NCBI RefSeq assembly: GCF_027579695.1
Contig: NC_083582.1
Span: 2,307,378-2,371,377 of the forward strand
Source of the DNA: Neoarius graeffei
Lineage: Eukaryota > Chordata > Actinopteri > Siluriformes > Ariidae
Direction of reading: 5' to 3'
DNA: 64,000 nt
Shown here: positions 31,550-43,100 of the stretch, piece after piece
Layout: each line of letters starts with the position of its first letter
Position numbering within the stretch: the stretch's first letter is position 1
The notes under the pieces: model-generated
The model's input: only the letters and a program-made list of their open reading frames with translations
Databases searched by the model: none
What the model was told of the DNA's origin: nothing
Translations under genes and position numbers: made by a program

Positions 31550-34500
31550 AGATGGCGCCAGTGACACAGGCAGCCATTGTACCTGCTCCGGTAATTTTTG
31601 CGTATTTAGCGTTAATTATTACTATTTTCAGCTTTTTTGCACAGCCTGCACTCTCTGTCTAACTACGTACACCAGACAGACTCTGATAGATATTGGAGAG
31701 AAGTGCAAAGTTTTTTTATTTTTAAGGGAATTCAGCTTCACACTGCCGGGCGAGATACTGCGGGGGTCCAACAACAATGGAGGGCACGCCAAGTTCAGGC
31801 CGAGGAAAAGATCCAGATGCAAACAAGCAGAAACCAGGAACTGGCTGAGGAGAAAGGCACATCGTCCACCTCTGCCTAGCATTCTGCTAGCCAACGTCCA
31901 GTCCCTTGAAAACAAGCTCGAAGACCTCAGGGCTAGACTCAAATACCAACGGGATATACGAGACTGTAACATTATTTGTCTCACTGAGTCATAGCTGTCC
32001 CCCTCGGTCTCGGACCATGCCGTGCAACCGACGGAGTTTCTATCAGTCTACCGCATGGACTGCACTGAGGAGTCGGACAAGTTGAGAGGAGGGGGAGTGT
32101 GCTTAATGGTCAACAACAGATGATGTGATCCCAGGAACATAACACCTTTAACCTGTTCCTGCTCACCCAACTTGGAGCTCCTATCTCTCAAACGCCAGCC
32201 ATTCTATCTCCCTCGAGAGTTCTTGTAAGTCATCTTTAGCACCGTTTATATTCCACCTAAAGCGGACACGGACACTGCCCTATCTGAACTCCATGAAGCC
32301 CTCTCCAGCTATGAGATTAATCACAGGGACGCAGCTCTCATAGTAGCTGGCGATTTCAATCGAGCCAACTTAAGGACGATAAGACCGGACTTCCGGCAAC
32401 ATATCACTTGTCCTACCAGAGGAAGTAAGACTCTAGATCACTGCTCCTCACCATTCAAAGAGGGCTACAAAGCTACATCTCTTCCCCCCTTCGGTAAGTC
32501 AGATCACTCCACTATTTTCCTCATGCCTAAGTACATTAAAAAACTGAAAGTGGAAGCCCCGGCATGCAGGGAGGTGACGCGATGGTCTGACCAATCAGTG
32601 GCGATCTTACAAGACGCACTCAACATCACCAACTGGGATTTGTTCTGGCACAGCTCAGGTGATGACATCAACGTGTTTACAGAAGCGGTGGTGGGATTCA
32701 TTGGGAAGCTAGCGGAGGACTGCGCTCCCAAAAGCATAGTCAGGACATTTCCCAACCAGAAGCTGTGGGTGGATAACACTGTTTGCGATGCTCTGAGATC
32801 ATGCACTGTTGCCTATAACACCGAGCTGTTAACTGGGAACATGGAAAAATACAAGGCTGCTTCTTACAACCTTCGTAAAGCAGTGAAGGAGGCTAAACGG
32901 CGGTATGGGAGGAAGCTGGAGGATCATTTGTACCAGCAGGATCCCAGGGGGCTATGGCAAGGACTACGGATCATCACGGACTATAAATCAGCTCGCACTC
33001 CTCTGACGAACGCCGACAAATCTCTCGCCAATGAACTTAACAACTTTTATGCCCGCTTCGAGATGACCTGCAAACAAGCTGACATAATCACCGGCAGAGA
33101 GGAGACAGTGCTCACCGTGACGGAGCACGATGTGAGGATGGAACTCACTCCCAGGAATCCCAGGAGGGCAGCAGGTCCGGATGGGATCACAGGTTGTGTC
33201 CTTAAGGCCTGTGCTAACCAGATAGCAAGTGTCTTCATGGTAATATTCAACCTCTCCCTTTCTCAGTGCATTGTCCCCACCTGCTTCAAACAGTCTGTCA
33301 TAGTTCCTGTGCCTAAGAAACCCCAGCCCAGCTGCCTGAACAACTATCACCCCATAGCCCTAACATCTGTGGTGATGAAGTGTTTCAAAAGGCTAGTCAA
33401 ACCCCTCATCACCTCCTCCCTGCCTGCTACCCTGGATCTGCTACAGTTTGCCTATCGCTCCAGCAGATTCACAGATGACACCATTTCTCACCTACTTCAC
33501 ACCACCTTGGCTCATCTGGACACCAAAAGGGGATCCTACGCTTGACTGCTGTTCATTGACTACAGCTCAGCATTTAACACCATAATCCCCTCCAGGCTGG
33601 CCCAAAAACTGTGTGATCTCAGCCTGCACCCCTCATTGTGCCGGTGGATCCACAGCTTCCTTACAGGCAGACCACAGGTGGTACGTGTAGGCCGCCACAC
33701 TTCATCTCCCCTCACCCTCAACAATGGTTCCCTCCAAGGATGCATTCTGAGCCCTTTGCTGTACTCCCTGTACACTCATGACTGTATGGCCACTTCAAAC
33801 TCCAACACCATCATTAAGTTTGCTGATGATACAGCTGTGGTGGGCCTCATCTCCAATAACGATGAGCAGGAAGCAGCAGACAGACCTCCAACCCATCTGC
33901 ATCAACGGGGCCCAGGTAGAGAGAGTGGACAATTTCAAATACCTGGGTGTCCACATCTCACAGGACCTCTCTTGGTCCTGTCACACCAACACCCTGGTTA
34001 AGAAAGGCTGCCAGCACCTCTACTTCTTAAGGAGACTGAAGGACTTCAAACTCCCACTCAGGACACTAAGGAACTTTTACTCCTGCACTACTGAGAGTGT
34101 CCTGAGTGGGAGCATCACTAACTGGATGGGAAGCACCACCAGGAGAGACCAGCTGGCTCTCAGGAGGGTGGTTCGCTCTGCTGAGAGAACCATCAGGACC
34201 ACCCTCCTTAACCTGCAGGACATTTATTCCAGCCGCTGCAAGGACAGAGCCAGGAAGATCGCCAGCGACCCCAGCCACCCAAATAATAGACTGTTCTCCC
34301 TGCTGCCTTCAGAGAGATGCTACCGACAGCTGAAGGCCAACACTGAGAGGATGAGGAGGAGCTTCTTCCCTCAGGCCATCAGACTGTTGAACTCTTCATA
34401 ATTATAATAAGGTACACTACTATGTACTACTGCACTTTGGACATTAAGGACTCGTAACCACACAATCATCACATCTCTGCCATGTTTCCACTCATTAATA

Positions 34501-34649
34501 TAGTTTAGAGGTTTTTTCCCCTTTATTTCTATTGTTTGTAATTTATCTTATCTATATATTTTTATACTCTCAATGACCTAAGGTACATAAGAATTGCACT
34601 GTAATTACTTGTAATTATATGTGACAAATAAAAGTTGAACTAAATTAGG
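31550..34649 (+). mobile_element. nearly full-length LINE (CR1/L2/Rex-like), 3.1 kb
   Basis: The start (aagatggcgcc at 31550) is like the 5' end of many full-length vertebrate LINEs. The end is an A/T-rich 3' untranslated region with gacaaataaaagttgaac just before 34650. It carries an endonuclease and a reverse transcriptase, both broken. The insertion split an older fish repeat whose halves lie on each side. Confidence 0.85.
31880..34401 (+). pseudogene. LINE ORF2: endonuclease and reverse transcriptase
   Basis: An AP-type endonuclease starts near 31885 (ILLANVQSLENKLEDLRA, then CNIICLTES) and continues in mixed frames through GGGVCLMVNN and AALIVAGDFNRANL to GKSDHSTIF near 32515. The open frame 32523-33545 covers the linker and N-terminal palm (RAAGPDGITGCVLKACANQ, SVIVPVPKKPQPSCLNNYHP). 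A TGA at 33543-33545 then interrupts; in the same frame [27 protein letters not shown] and [11 protein letters not shown] (active site) follow. Near 33865-33900 about 100 bp are missing, compared with the fragment at 27790-28190, shifting the frame. The thumb ([30 protein letters not shown]) ends at 34401. It is inactive. Confidence 0.87.
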
Positions 34650-34745
34650 GATAAAATTAGATCATGTTTGAAGTCTTTAATTTTCTATAAGGCTGCTTTG
34701 CAACAATGTCTGTTAAAAATGCTATACAAAAAACCCCTGACTTGA
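34650..34745 (+). repeat. common fish interspersed repeat, copy 2, right part
   Basis: The stretch ataaaattagatcatgtttg, aaggctgctttgcaacaatg and gctatacaaa matches the reverse complement of 10600-10690 and continues the left part at 31255-31545. Confidence 0.75.
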
Positions 34746-34899
34746 CTATAGGATTTCTAGGCATCACCTCAGACAGCGACCGGATGCAAGCTTCACTGCC
34801 TCTCGGAAAAATCAATAATTTCAGAGAGGTCGTGAGAAGTGCAGGAGGCAATAGCAATTTCAAAAGGGAACTGTTTCTATGTTTGGGCATCTTAATTAC

Positions 34900-35660
34900 G
34901 TGATGTACGTTATTCCCCAGGGACATCATTTATATCTACACTTTTGATCTCTCTTAATCTGTAGAGAACTCCACGATAGGGTAAGCTTGGATACAGACTG
35001 CAGATCTGAAGGCCGTTACTGGTCTCCTTCTGTTGGGTAATGGAACGGTGTTTCATTCTTCTATGATGAAACCTGGACTCTCCATGAGCAATTACGTTGT
35101 TCACAGACACAGCCCTTTCCATTGGTTGGGAGGATTTTAATAATCAGTGGTTTGCTGATGCACGGCCCAAAGAATTGTCATCCTTGTCAGCTGACACTTC
35201 TTCCACTGCTCTAATGGGATCTACCCAATCATGTAGCTTGTCTTCTGTGGGGTAAACACTGGTCAAGAAGCAAATCCTGTTTTTGTGACAATGAGACAGC
35301 AACTGTAAACATCATTAACAAGGGCTCCTCAGTTCTGTTATTAATAAATTTGTGACGCGCCTCACAAGGTCCTCTGCTTTGGATAATTTCATTGTTTGAA
35401 CAGCCTGTATTCCATGCTTGGACAACGATGGCCGATTTCTTGTTCGCTTTGAATTTCAGAATTTTGCTAACTATGTCCAGAGACGGTACCATCCAGCCTG
35501 ACCTGTCCTGTTCATTGAGACTGCACTAGGTTAAACATAAACATTATTGCATAGCTGCTCAGGCTCTCTGTATAAACTTACTAGCTATATTACCCCAACA
35601 GCAATCTGTGAAGATTCAACTCACCTCACCGTATTTCATCTTAGTTTAACTTTCTTCCTA
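34900..35660 (+). mobile_element. possible DIRS-like retroelement remnant (RNase H region)
   Basis: Broken + strand frames contain CFCDNETATVNIINKGSS, which resembles the RNase H motif CDN.ATV.IINKGRS of DIRS-type elements, followed by shifted fragments such as DNFIV and FEFQNFANYVQRRYHP. Many stops and shifts prevent a firm call. A retroviral-type RNase H from another clade is an alternative. Confidence 0.35.
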
Positions 35661-36104
35661 ATTAATAGTTCAGTGAGCTCCTTCTGCTGGCTCTTCCATG
35701 GAAGCATGGAAGGCCAAGGAGGTCTGCCTGGCATGGTGGTTTTGGGGGATTTTGCTGCAGCTCTCCCTACTTTAGCCTTTGCATGTAGGCACATGGTCGG
35801 GCAGGGAGATGTGCTCTCCCTGCCCCGAGGCTTTCCACATATGCACATGGAAGGGCAGGAAGGTCCCAGAAAAGAGCCACCTACCAAATACAACTTGTTG
35901 CAAATATTGCAATGTAAATAATGTTCCTTGACAAAAGTGGTTCCAACAAAAATCCATTCAGTGGGTAATCCATTCCATGATAGGGTGCCGGTGTGTTCAA
36001 ATCAACTCACTGCAGAAAAATTATCGATCCGGGCTGAGGCACGGAAACTCGGGCGTGGCATTGACCAGTGTGCCTGCTCTCTTCCACTACATCCATGTGT
36101 CGGC
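35661..36104. other. no gene recognised
   Basis: Short frames here (for example 35547-35921) show internal similarity between aggcacatggtcgggcaggg and tatgcacatggaagggcagg, but no domain. Confidence 0.45.
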
Positions 36105-36525
36105 AAAGTATTCTGTCAGTATGGTGGTAGCGGATGTAAGTGCAGAAGAGTTTATTAAAAGGCATGCAGGCAAACAATCCAAATAAGCAGGCAAAATCAT
36201 AAACAGTAGACAAGCAGAGGTCAAGTGAGGCACAAAATGACTAGGCAGAAGTAGAAACTGAAATGCAGACAAGAGTCAAAAACCTGGAAGACAGTACAAA
36301 CATATGGCTCGGTAAGAGTCACTGGGAAACTCAATACTTCACAATGTGTGTGTTGGCAGCATCCTTTTAAGTGTGCACTGATTGTGCTTTAATCCAGGAC
36401 AGGTGTGTGTAATTAGTCCTTGCTGTTCAGAGTGCAAATGCGCATGAGTAGAAGTTCGACCCATGCCAAGCGCGAATGTGTGCAGATGCGTGTGGATGTG
36501 ACGATGGATGCAAGTGTAGAAAGAG
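36105..36525 (-). repeat. LTR (probably solo) inside a Tc1 transposase remnant
   Basis: On the minus strand it carries a CTTTTAATAAACTCTTCTGC polyadenylation region near 36150. It shares long stretches with 28191-28470 and 15054-15215. Its upstream edge lies exactly after the Tc1 motif HVLWSD at about 36525. No internal retroelement genes adjoin it; the exact ends are approximate. Confidence 0.65.
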
Positions 36526-37504
36526 TCTGACCACAATACATGTTTCTACTGTGTGATGGTCCATCCCAGATGCCTCTGAGCCCAGAGAAGTCAACAGCAC
36601 TTCTGGACACAGTTAACGTAAGGCTTCCTTTTGGCACAGTAAAGTTTTAACTGGTGTTTGTGGATGTAACTCTGTATTGTAGAGCTTGACAAAGGTTTGC
36701 CAAAGTAATCCCGAACCCATGTGGTTCTATCAGCTATAGATGAATGACAGTTTTTGATGCAGTGCTGTCTGAGGGATTGGTGATCACGGGTGTTCAGATT
36801 AGGCTTGAGCCCTTTGCCCTTTGCACACCTGTTACGACCCCCTGTGTCTCCCTACAGGCCTTCTCCTGTCAGTGTACGGGCAGGTTGAGCTGACGTGGGC
36901 TAATTCGTTAACTCGGCGCACCTGGAGAAGGGTGTGGATATAAAAGGAGCTCTCTTACCTGGGGGTACTTGTCTTCCTTCCTGCAGCCACATACTTTGAT
37001 TTTGACATTTTCACCACACACTCTCGCTCTTTATTTATTTCTCTCCTCCTTTCTTTGTTTTCTCTTTTCTCTCTCCCATAGCTGACCGATTGATGCCTGC
37101 ATTTGCATCCATACATGCACGCCAGCATTCACACCATTTCCCCTCAACCTGAGCAGTGATTATTTGCTCTTTATTAAAAAAGATCGCTTGTTTTAACAAT
37201 ACATTTTTGGGTGTCTGCCTCTTTTTACGTTGTGGTCTGTGAGCTGGCTGAAACACACCAAAATTCCTCCAGATTCCTTGAATGGCTTAATGATATTCAG
37301 CACTGTAGAGGGTGAAATATGCAAATCCCTTCCTATCTTTCTTTGAGGAACATTGTTTTTAAACATTTCAATAATTTTCTCATGCATTTGTTGATAAACT
37401 GGAGATCCTTGGCCATATTTACTCTTCAAAGTCTCGGCCTTTCCTGGATGCTGATTTTGTACCAAATCATGATTACAGTCACTGGCTGACATCACCTGTT
37501 TCAC
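36526..37504 (-). pseudogene. Tc1-like transposase, split by a solo LTR and truncated
   Basis: From 37504 the minus strand encodes MKQVMSASDC... with a first helix-turn-helix (EKIIEMFKNNVPQRKIGRD, ISPSTVLNIIKPFKESGG). The LTR at 36830-37255 intervenes. Beyond it the second helix-turn-helix appears in shifted frames (LNTRDHQSLRQHCIKNCHSS, TTWVRDYFGKP), then KLYCAKRKPYV and HVLWSD, the start of the DDE catalytic core, where another LTR (36105-36525) cuts it off. Both DNA-binding modules of a Tc1-type transposase are therefore recognisable, and the catalytic residues are lost. Confidence 0.78.
36830..37255 (+). mobile_element. solo LTR, 426 bp
   Basis: It starts TGTTACGACCCCCTG and ends ...CTGAAACA, giving TGTT...AACA ends. 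CACC flanks it at 36826-36829 and 37256-37259 as a 4-bp TSD, and the interrupted Tc1 text reads on across it. A TATA box (TATAAAAG, 36939-36946) and an ATTAAA near 37177 fit promoter and polyadenylation functions. No internal genes are present, as after recombination between two LTRs. Confidence 0.82.
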
Positions 37505-37732
37505 ATCACATCATTATTTAATTGTTTAACCTCATTACTAGCCCTAAACTGCCCCTGTCCCAACTTTTTTGAAATGTGTTGCTGGTCTGAAACATAGGAA
37601 TGGATGTACGTATATTAACAAATGAAATGAAGTTGACCATCAAAACATGAAATAACCTGGGTTAATTCTGGCTGCAATGAAATACAAGTCAAAGTACATT
37701 TACAAATCTCTGCTTTCTTTTTATTTGCATTT

Positions 37733-38108
37733 CCCATCCATCCATCCATTATCCATAAGCGCTTATCTTGTACAGGGTCTCAGGCAAGCTGGAGCCCATC
37801 CCAGCTGACTATTGATGAGAGGCGGGGTACACACTTGACAAGTCACCAGATCATCACAGGACAACACACAGAGACAAACAACCATTCACACTCACATTCA
37901 CACCTACGGTCAATTTAGAGTCACCAGTTAACCTAACCTGCATGTCTTTGGAATGTGGGGGAAACCGGAGCACTTGGAGGAAACCCACGCAGACACGGGG
38001 AGAACATGCAAACTCCACACAGAAAGGCCCTCGCCGGCCACGGGGCTCGAACCCGGACCTTCTTGCTGTGAGGCGAGAGCGCTAACCACTACACCACCGT
38101 GCTGCCCC
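37733..38108 (-). repeat. tRNA-derived SINE (copy B)
   Basis: This is the same SINE family as 8984-9368 with a more diverged tail (ccattatccataagcgctta). The tRNA-like head is at the right, near 38040-38108. Confidence 0.92.
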
Positions 38109-38410
38109 CATGCAAGGGGCAATCCAGTAATTCACACCTACTCAATTTTATGAGATGCAAACCAATTCTAAATTCCACTACATTGACCCACACAATACTG
38201 TTGCCCCAGGCACTGCAAAATGAAGCCCTCCATGTTGGCTCGGGCCCCGACTGGGTGATGCTCCTGGAACAACCAAACAACAATTACAAATTTGATCATT
38301 CTAGTTGGCAAGACAGTAGAAGAAAATGTTTGCCTTTGTCTGATTGAGATAAGCCAAACATCCACTCAACAGGAACATACTGAAATATAATAACTAAAAA
38401 TATTTTTAAG

Positions 38411-38783
38411 GGAGGGTGGCGTCATGGTTAGTGCTGTCGTCTCACAGCAAGAAGGTCCGGGTTCGAGCCCCGTGGCCGCAAGGGCCTTTCTGTGCGGAGT
38501 TTGCATGTTCTCCCCGTGTCCGCGTGGGTTTCCTCCGGGTGCTCCGGTTTCCCCCACAGTCCAAAGACATGCAGGTTAGGTTAACTGGTGACTCTAAATT
38601 GAGCGTAGGTGTGAATGTGAGTGTGAATGGTTGTCTGTGTCTATGTGTCAGCCCTGTGATGACCTGGTGACTTGTCCAGGGTGAACCCCGCCTTTCGCCC
38701 GTAGTCAGCTGGGATAGGCTCCAGCTCGCCTGCGACCCTGTAGAACAGGATAACGCGGCTACAGATAATGAGATGAGATGAGA
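38411..38783 (+). repeat. tRNA-derived SINE (copy C)
   Basis: This is a plus-oriented copy with B-box GGTTCGAGCCCC at 38460-38471 and tail ending aatgagatgagatgagac. Together with copy B it forms an inverted pair ~300 bp apart. Confidence 0.93.
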
Positions 38784-39246
38784 CTACAGTAAACTCAGCT
38801 TACTCACAAATTTAAGAGAGGGGGAAAGGGAGGTGAAAAAGAACAAACAAAAAGAGAAAGGCTGGACTTTTGGAAGGACTGGGCTGCAGAGGAGCAAAAA
38901 TAATTTAAATATAGAAATATATATGAATTTTGTTTTCAGCAAATATCTTTATTCTGGTCACCATGCTGCAAGTGTGCTGTGAAAGTCAGAAGGCCTGTAG
39001 AACAATTTACTATACTTCAGGAGGCTCTCCTTCCATGCTAACTGGAATACTACTAATTTAGTTTGAGGCCATTTACGTTCTAATTTTTCAGTGGTCTGTC
39101 TTCAGGTGTAAGTATGATCATTATACCAGGGTGCAAGTTGAAAAGTAAAATAAGTGAAAAATTTCCCCTCACACAAACTTCATGTTGCATCCTGTGGGAT
39201 CCCAGCCCTGATGATCAAGTCTGGTCTTATCTAGATCTCCTGTGAA
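38784..39246. other. no gene recognised
   Basis: There is no supported feature in this stretch, nor in 38109-38410 or 39638-39938 apart from the proposed exon that starts at 39939. Confidence 0.5.
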
Positions 39247-39259
39247 GCTTTGGAAAGCT

Positions 39260-39624
39260 CTCATCTCATCTCATTATCTCTAGCCACTTTATCCTTCTAC
39301 AGGGTCGCAGGCAAGCTGGAGCCTATCCCAGCTGACTACGGGCGAAAGGCGGGGTACACCCTGGACAAGTCGCCCGATCATCACAGGGCTGACACATAGA
39401 CACAGACAACAATTCACACCTACGGTCAATTTAGAGTCACCAGTTAACCTAACCTGCATGTCTTTGGACTGTGGGGGAAACCGGAGCACCCGGAGGAAAC
39501 CCACGCGGACACGGGGAGAACATGCAAACTCCACACAGAAAGGCCCTCGCCGGCCCCGGGGCTCGAACCCAGGACCTTCTTGCTGTGAGGCGACAGCGCT
39601 AACCACTACACCACCATGCCGCCC
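39260..39624 (-). repeat. tRNA-derived SINE (copy D) with 13-bp TSD
   Basis: It is flanked by gctttggaaagct (39247-39259) and gctttgggaagct (39625-39637), a 13-bp TSD with one mismatch. The TSD defines both ends of the SINE. It lies ~300 bp upstream of the proposed GVIN exon. Confidence 0.95.
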
Positions 39625-39938
39625 GCTTTGGGAAGCTTCATTCAAAAAACAAAAACCCACAACCCCTTTGTTTCTGCATTTGTATTTGTTTATAAAGCAT
39701 CACCTGTTCAATCTGGATCAAGTATTCACACTGATTACATCCCAAACCTCAAACATTACCAGTGACTCTCTTCATTGGGATTGCAAGCTGAGAACTTGCT
39801 AGTGGTGGAAGATGTTTTTTATTATTTATTTTTGGTGGTGACAGACATTAATTACTGCATTTCGTTGCCTTAGTACTTGTCACTCGTCAAATAACAATCA
39901 AGTTGAATCTGATCTGATCTAATCTAATCTGTTCTCAG

Positions 39939-40016
39939 CATCCAGGAAAGCAGTCTGTCCAACACGATAAGTTGAGACCGCAACATTCACTGGAAGAAAA
40001 CAAAGAACACCAGATG
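39939..40016 (+). CDS. proposed upstream coding exon of the GVIN-like gene (78 bp)
   Basis: An acceptor (ctgttctcag) precedes and a donor (cagatg|gtgagc) follows a 78-bp stretch that is open in phase 0 (26 codons, HPGKQSVQHDKLRPQHSL...). The next acceptor at 40136-40145 (tttttttctcag) also leads into phase 0 of the large exon, so the join keeps the frame. The intron would be 129 bp, with AT- and T-rich sequence before the acceptor. Exons further upstream, with the start codon, were not identified. The call is inference from splice signals and phase. Confidence 0.55.
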
Positions 40017-40145
40017 GTGAGCAACACCACAACACAGAAAGATGTCCAACCTCAGCTTGTCTACATGTCTAGCATGTGGAGAAAAAGGCATTTCGGTTAT
40101 TTATTTTAAATGCTGGTGATATTTTGTGTGATTTTTTTTTCTCAG

Positions 40146-43100
40146 GAGAGAAAATCAAATGGAGTAGAAGACCTGTTGCTTCGACTTGGTCTGAAGAAGA
40201 AATATGAAGACAAACTTACCAGCACACACTTTCTTGAAATATCCAAATCCACTTTAGAGTACAAAGAGCCCAGTAAAGAGAACGAACTGGTTCATGTTTT
40301 CATGCAACGGCTTTTGACAGGAGATTACAGAGCAAGACACATCTCTGTCAGAAACGAAACCAACGTACCTAAATCTCTGACAGGAGCTAAAGGAGGTGCT
40401 TTTGCTGCTCTTTGTAAAAAACAGGATGTAAAGACTGAAAGGAAACAGGCTGAGATTCACCCAATGGATGTTCAGATGGCAGTGTTCCTTTGTGCAGATC
40501 ATTTTCTTCAACAAATCATGGTGACTAAACTGGCACAGTGTCAGTATGCGATCCCTCTGCTGGTACCCAATCCCTTTAGTGGGAAAATTGAATTTCCTTT
40601 CTGGACAATGCGGCAAATCAACAAGAGCTGGAAGTCGACTGATGCTTCAGGACAAATCATCAGCGAGACTCAACCTGTTTCCAAAGCAGAAACTCCAATG
40701 GTGGCATTCTTCAGGCTTGGGTCTGTTTCCTTATCCAAGTCTCAGCTGATCAACAACCTGATTAATGAGAGGCACAACACATTTTTCCACAGACACTGTC
40801 CAGGCAGCAGCAGAAACCGTCTACTGATGGATGGAGTGGTGGAGATCGCTTGGTACTGTCCATCTGGGAAAAGCTCTGAACATTTCACTGAATGTGTTGA
40901 TTTCTGTAATCTTCATGGTGATTCCAGCAGAGCTGTAACTCAGAGAGAGATACTTACGACCACGGCCTCTGTAAATGTTGTACTTTTGCCTAAGCTTGAT
41001 GAGGATGATAATCATATGAGACTTGTAGAGGAGCTTTGCGAATCCCTGACACCTCTCATTGTTGTTCTTACTGATGAAGAGAATGATGATGAAGATGATG
41101 TGTGTGAGATCGGTACAGGAAAATACAGAGTGGAACTAAAAAGTGGAAGTCAGTCTAATGCATCTAATGTACTCAGAAATATTATCAGGAAATGTCTTTC
41201 ACAAAAACACAGGACCTTCAATCTTGAGAAAATGACCAACAACTCAGAGGTCAGTGTGGATGAGCACAATGAGGCCTGTAAGAGAGGAAAGGAAGCTGCA
41301 CAAAATATAATGGGTTTTCTCAAAGGAAAAGATCCACTGAGGGTAAAAGAGAAATATCTGCCCTGCCAGGGAAAACTGTGGCACAACTGGTGCCAAACGA
41401 GCAAAGACTTACGACGACTTCAAAGTAACAACATAGAAAACGAGCTCAGCAACAAGAAAACTGAAATGAAGGATCTCAGAAGGAAACAACAGAAACATGG
41501 ATTCAGTGACCTCATGAAGTTATTTGTCGATGGTTTGATCAGTGAGAGATTAAACCTGTCAGTCAGTGAGAGAGTGTATTTCCGCAGATGGACTGTAATT
41601 GGGCTGACTGAATTCACTTCAGAGAAACTCTCTACCATCCAACAAGAATATTACCAAAAATGGATAGATGTGCATGATTTGAAAAAAAAGCAAGACAAAC
41701 CTGAAAAGCAAAAAACTGAACGAATTAATCTGGACAAACTGAAGACTGAAGAATCAAAGTTACAAAAAATATCAAAAGAACTGAATGCTGCTAACTTTGG
41801 CTTGGAGCACATGCTGAGAGAGATGGGCCAGATTTATGAAGCCTCAGTCTCTGAAGAAAAAAGCATGAGAGGGAACCAGGTTGGAAACATGAATAAACTG
41901 CCTGAACTTGCTGCTAAGCTCATGATATCTGGGCACCCGATGGAGCTGATGGATGGTGATGCAGCTTATGTTCCTCTAACCTGGGTTTCAGCTGTTTTAG
42001 ATGAAGTCATCAGGATACTGGGAGACCAGAGAGTTTTTGTGTTGTCAGTTTTGGGAATTCGGAGCTCTGGGAAATCCACCATGCTGAACGCCATGTTTGG
42101 GCTCCAGTTTGCAGTCAGTGCAGGCAGATGCACCAGAGGAGCCTTTATGCAGCTGGTTAGAGTTTCTGAGGACATGAAGGAAGAGTGGAAGATTGACTAC
42201 ATTTTAGTTGTTGATACTGAAGGTCTCAGAGCTCCAGAACTGGCTGGAAGCAACACCATCCATCATGACAATCAACTTTCCACATTTGTGGTAGGATTAG
42301 GAAACATGACTTTGATTAACATCTTTGGAGAGAACCCAACTGAGATGCAGGAAATACTTCAGATTGTTGTTCATGCATTCCTGAGGATGAAGAAGGTCAG
42401 GCTAAACCCCAGCTGCATGTTTGTGCATCAGAATGTTTCTGATATTACAGCTAGAGAGAAAATCCTGGATGGAAGGAGAAATTTGCAGGAAACGCTGGAT
42501 AAAATGACTAAATTAGCAGCTAAAGATGAAGACGACTGTGCAGAAAATTTCACTGATGTCATTGCATTTGATGTAGAGCGTGATGTGAAGTATTTTTCAC
42601 AGCTCTGGGAGGGTTCTCCACCCATGGCACCACTAAACCCATGCTACAGCAAAAACATCCAAGGACTAAAGAGAGATATTCTTTCTCATGCAAAAACTAC
42701 AGATGGCCTGAAATTATCACAGTTTCAAAAGCATTTGAAAGATCTGTGGAATGCTTTACTGGACGAAAATTTTGTTTTCTGTTTTAAAAATGCACAAGAG
42801 ATCTCAGTGTACAGGAGACTGGAGCAGAAGTATGGGAACTGGACCTGGAGTCTGAGGAGTGAAATGATGACTGTAGAAAACAAAGTGCTGAACAGAGTAG
42901 CCAGTGGAATCATAGAAACAGTCCAGAGGAAAGTTCTGAAAGAAGAAATGGCAGGAACACTAAAGGATGTCCAAAATGCATTTAAACAATATTTTGAAGA
43001 AGACAGTGAAAAGGAAACACTGATTCAGGTGAAATGCAGATTTGAGACCCAAATCCAGAACCTCCATGATGATCTAATAGAGGAAGCAAAGAGAAAAGTG

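Noticed and set aside
40110-40145. ATG at 40110 as the start of the GVIN-like protein
   Set aside because: The first 12 codons cover a T-rich tract ending in a splice acceptor; the hydrophobic residues they encode are intron sequence, not a signal peptide.
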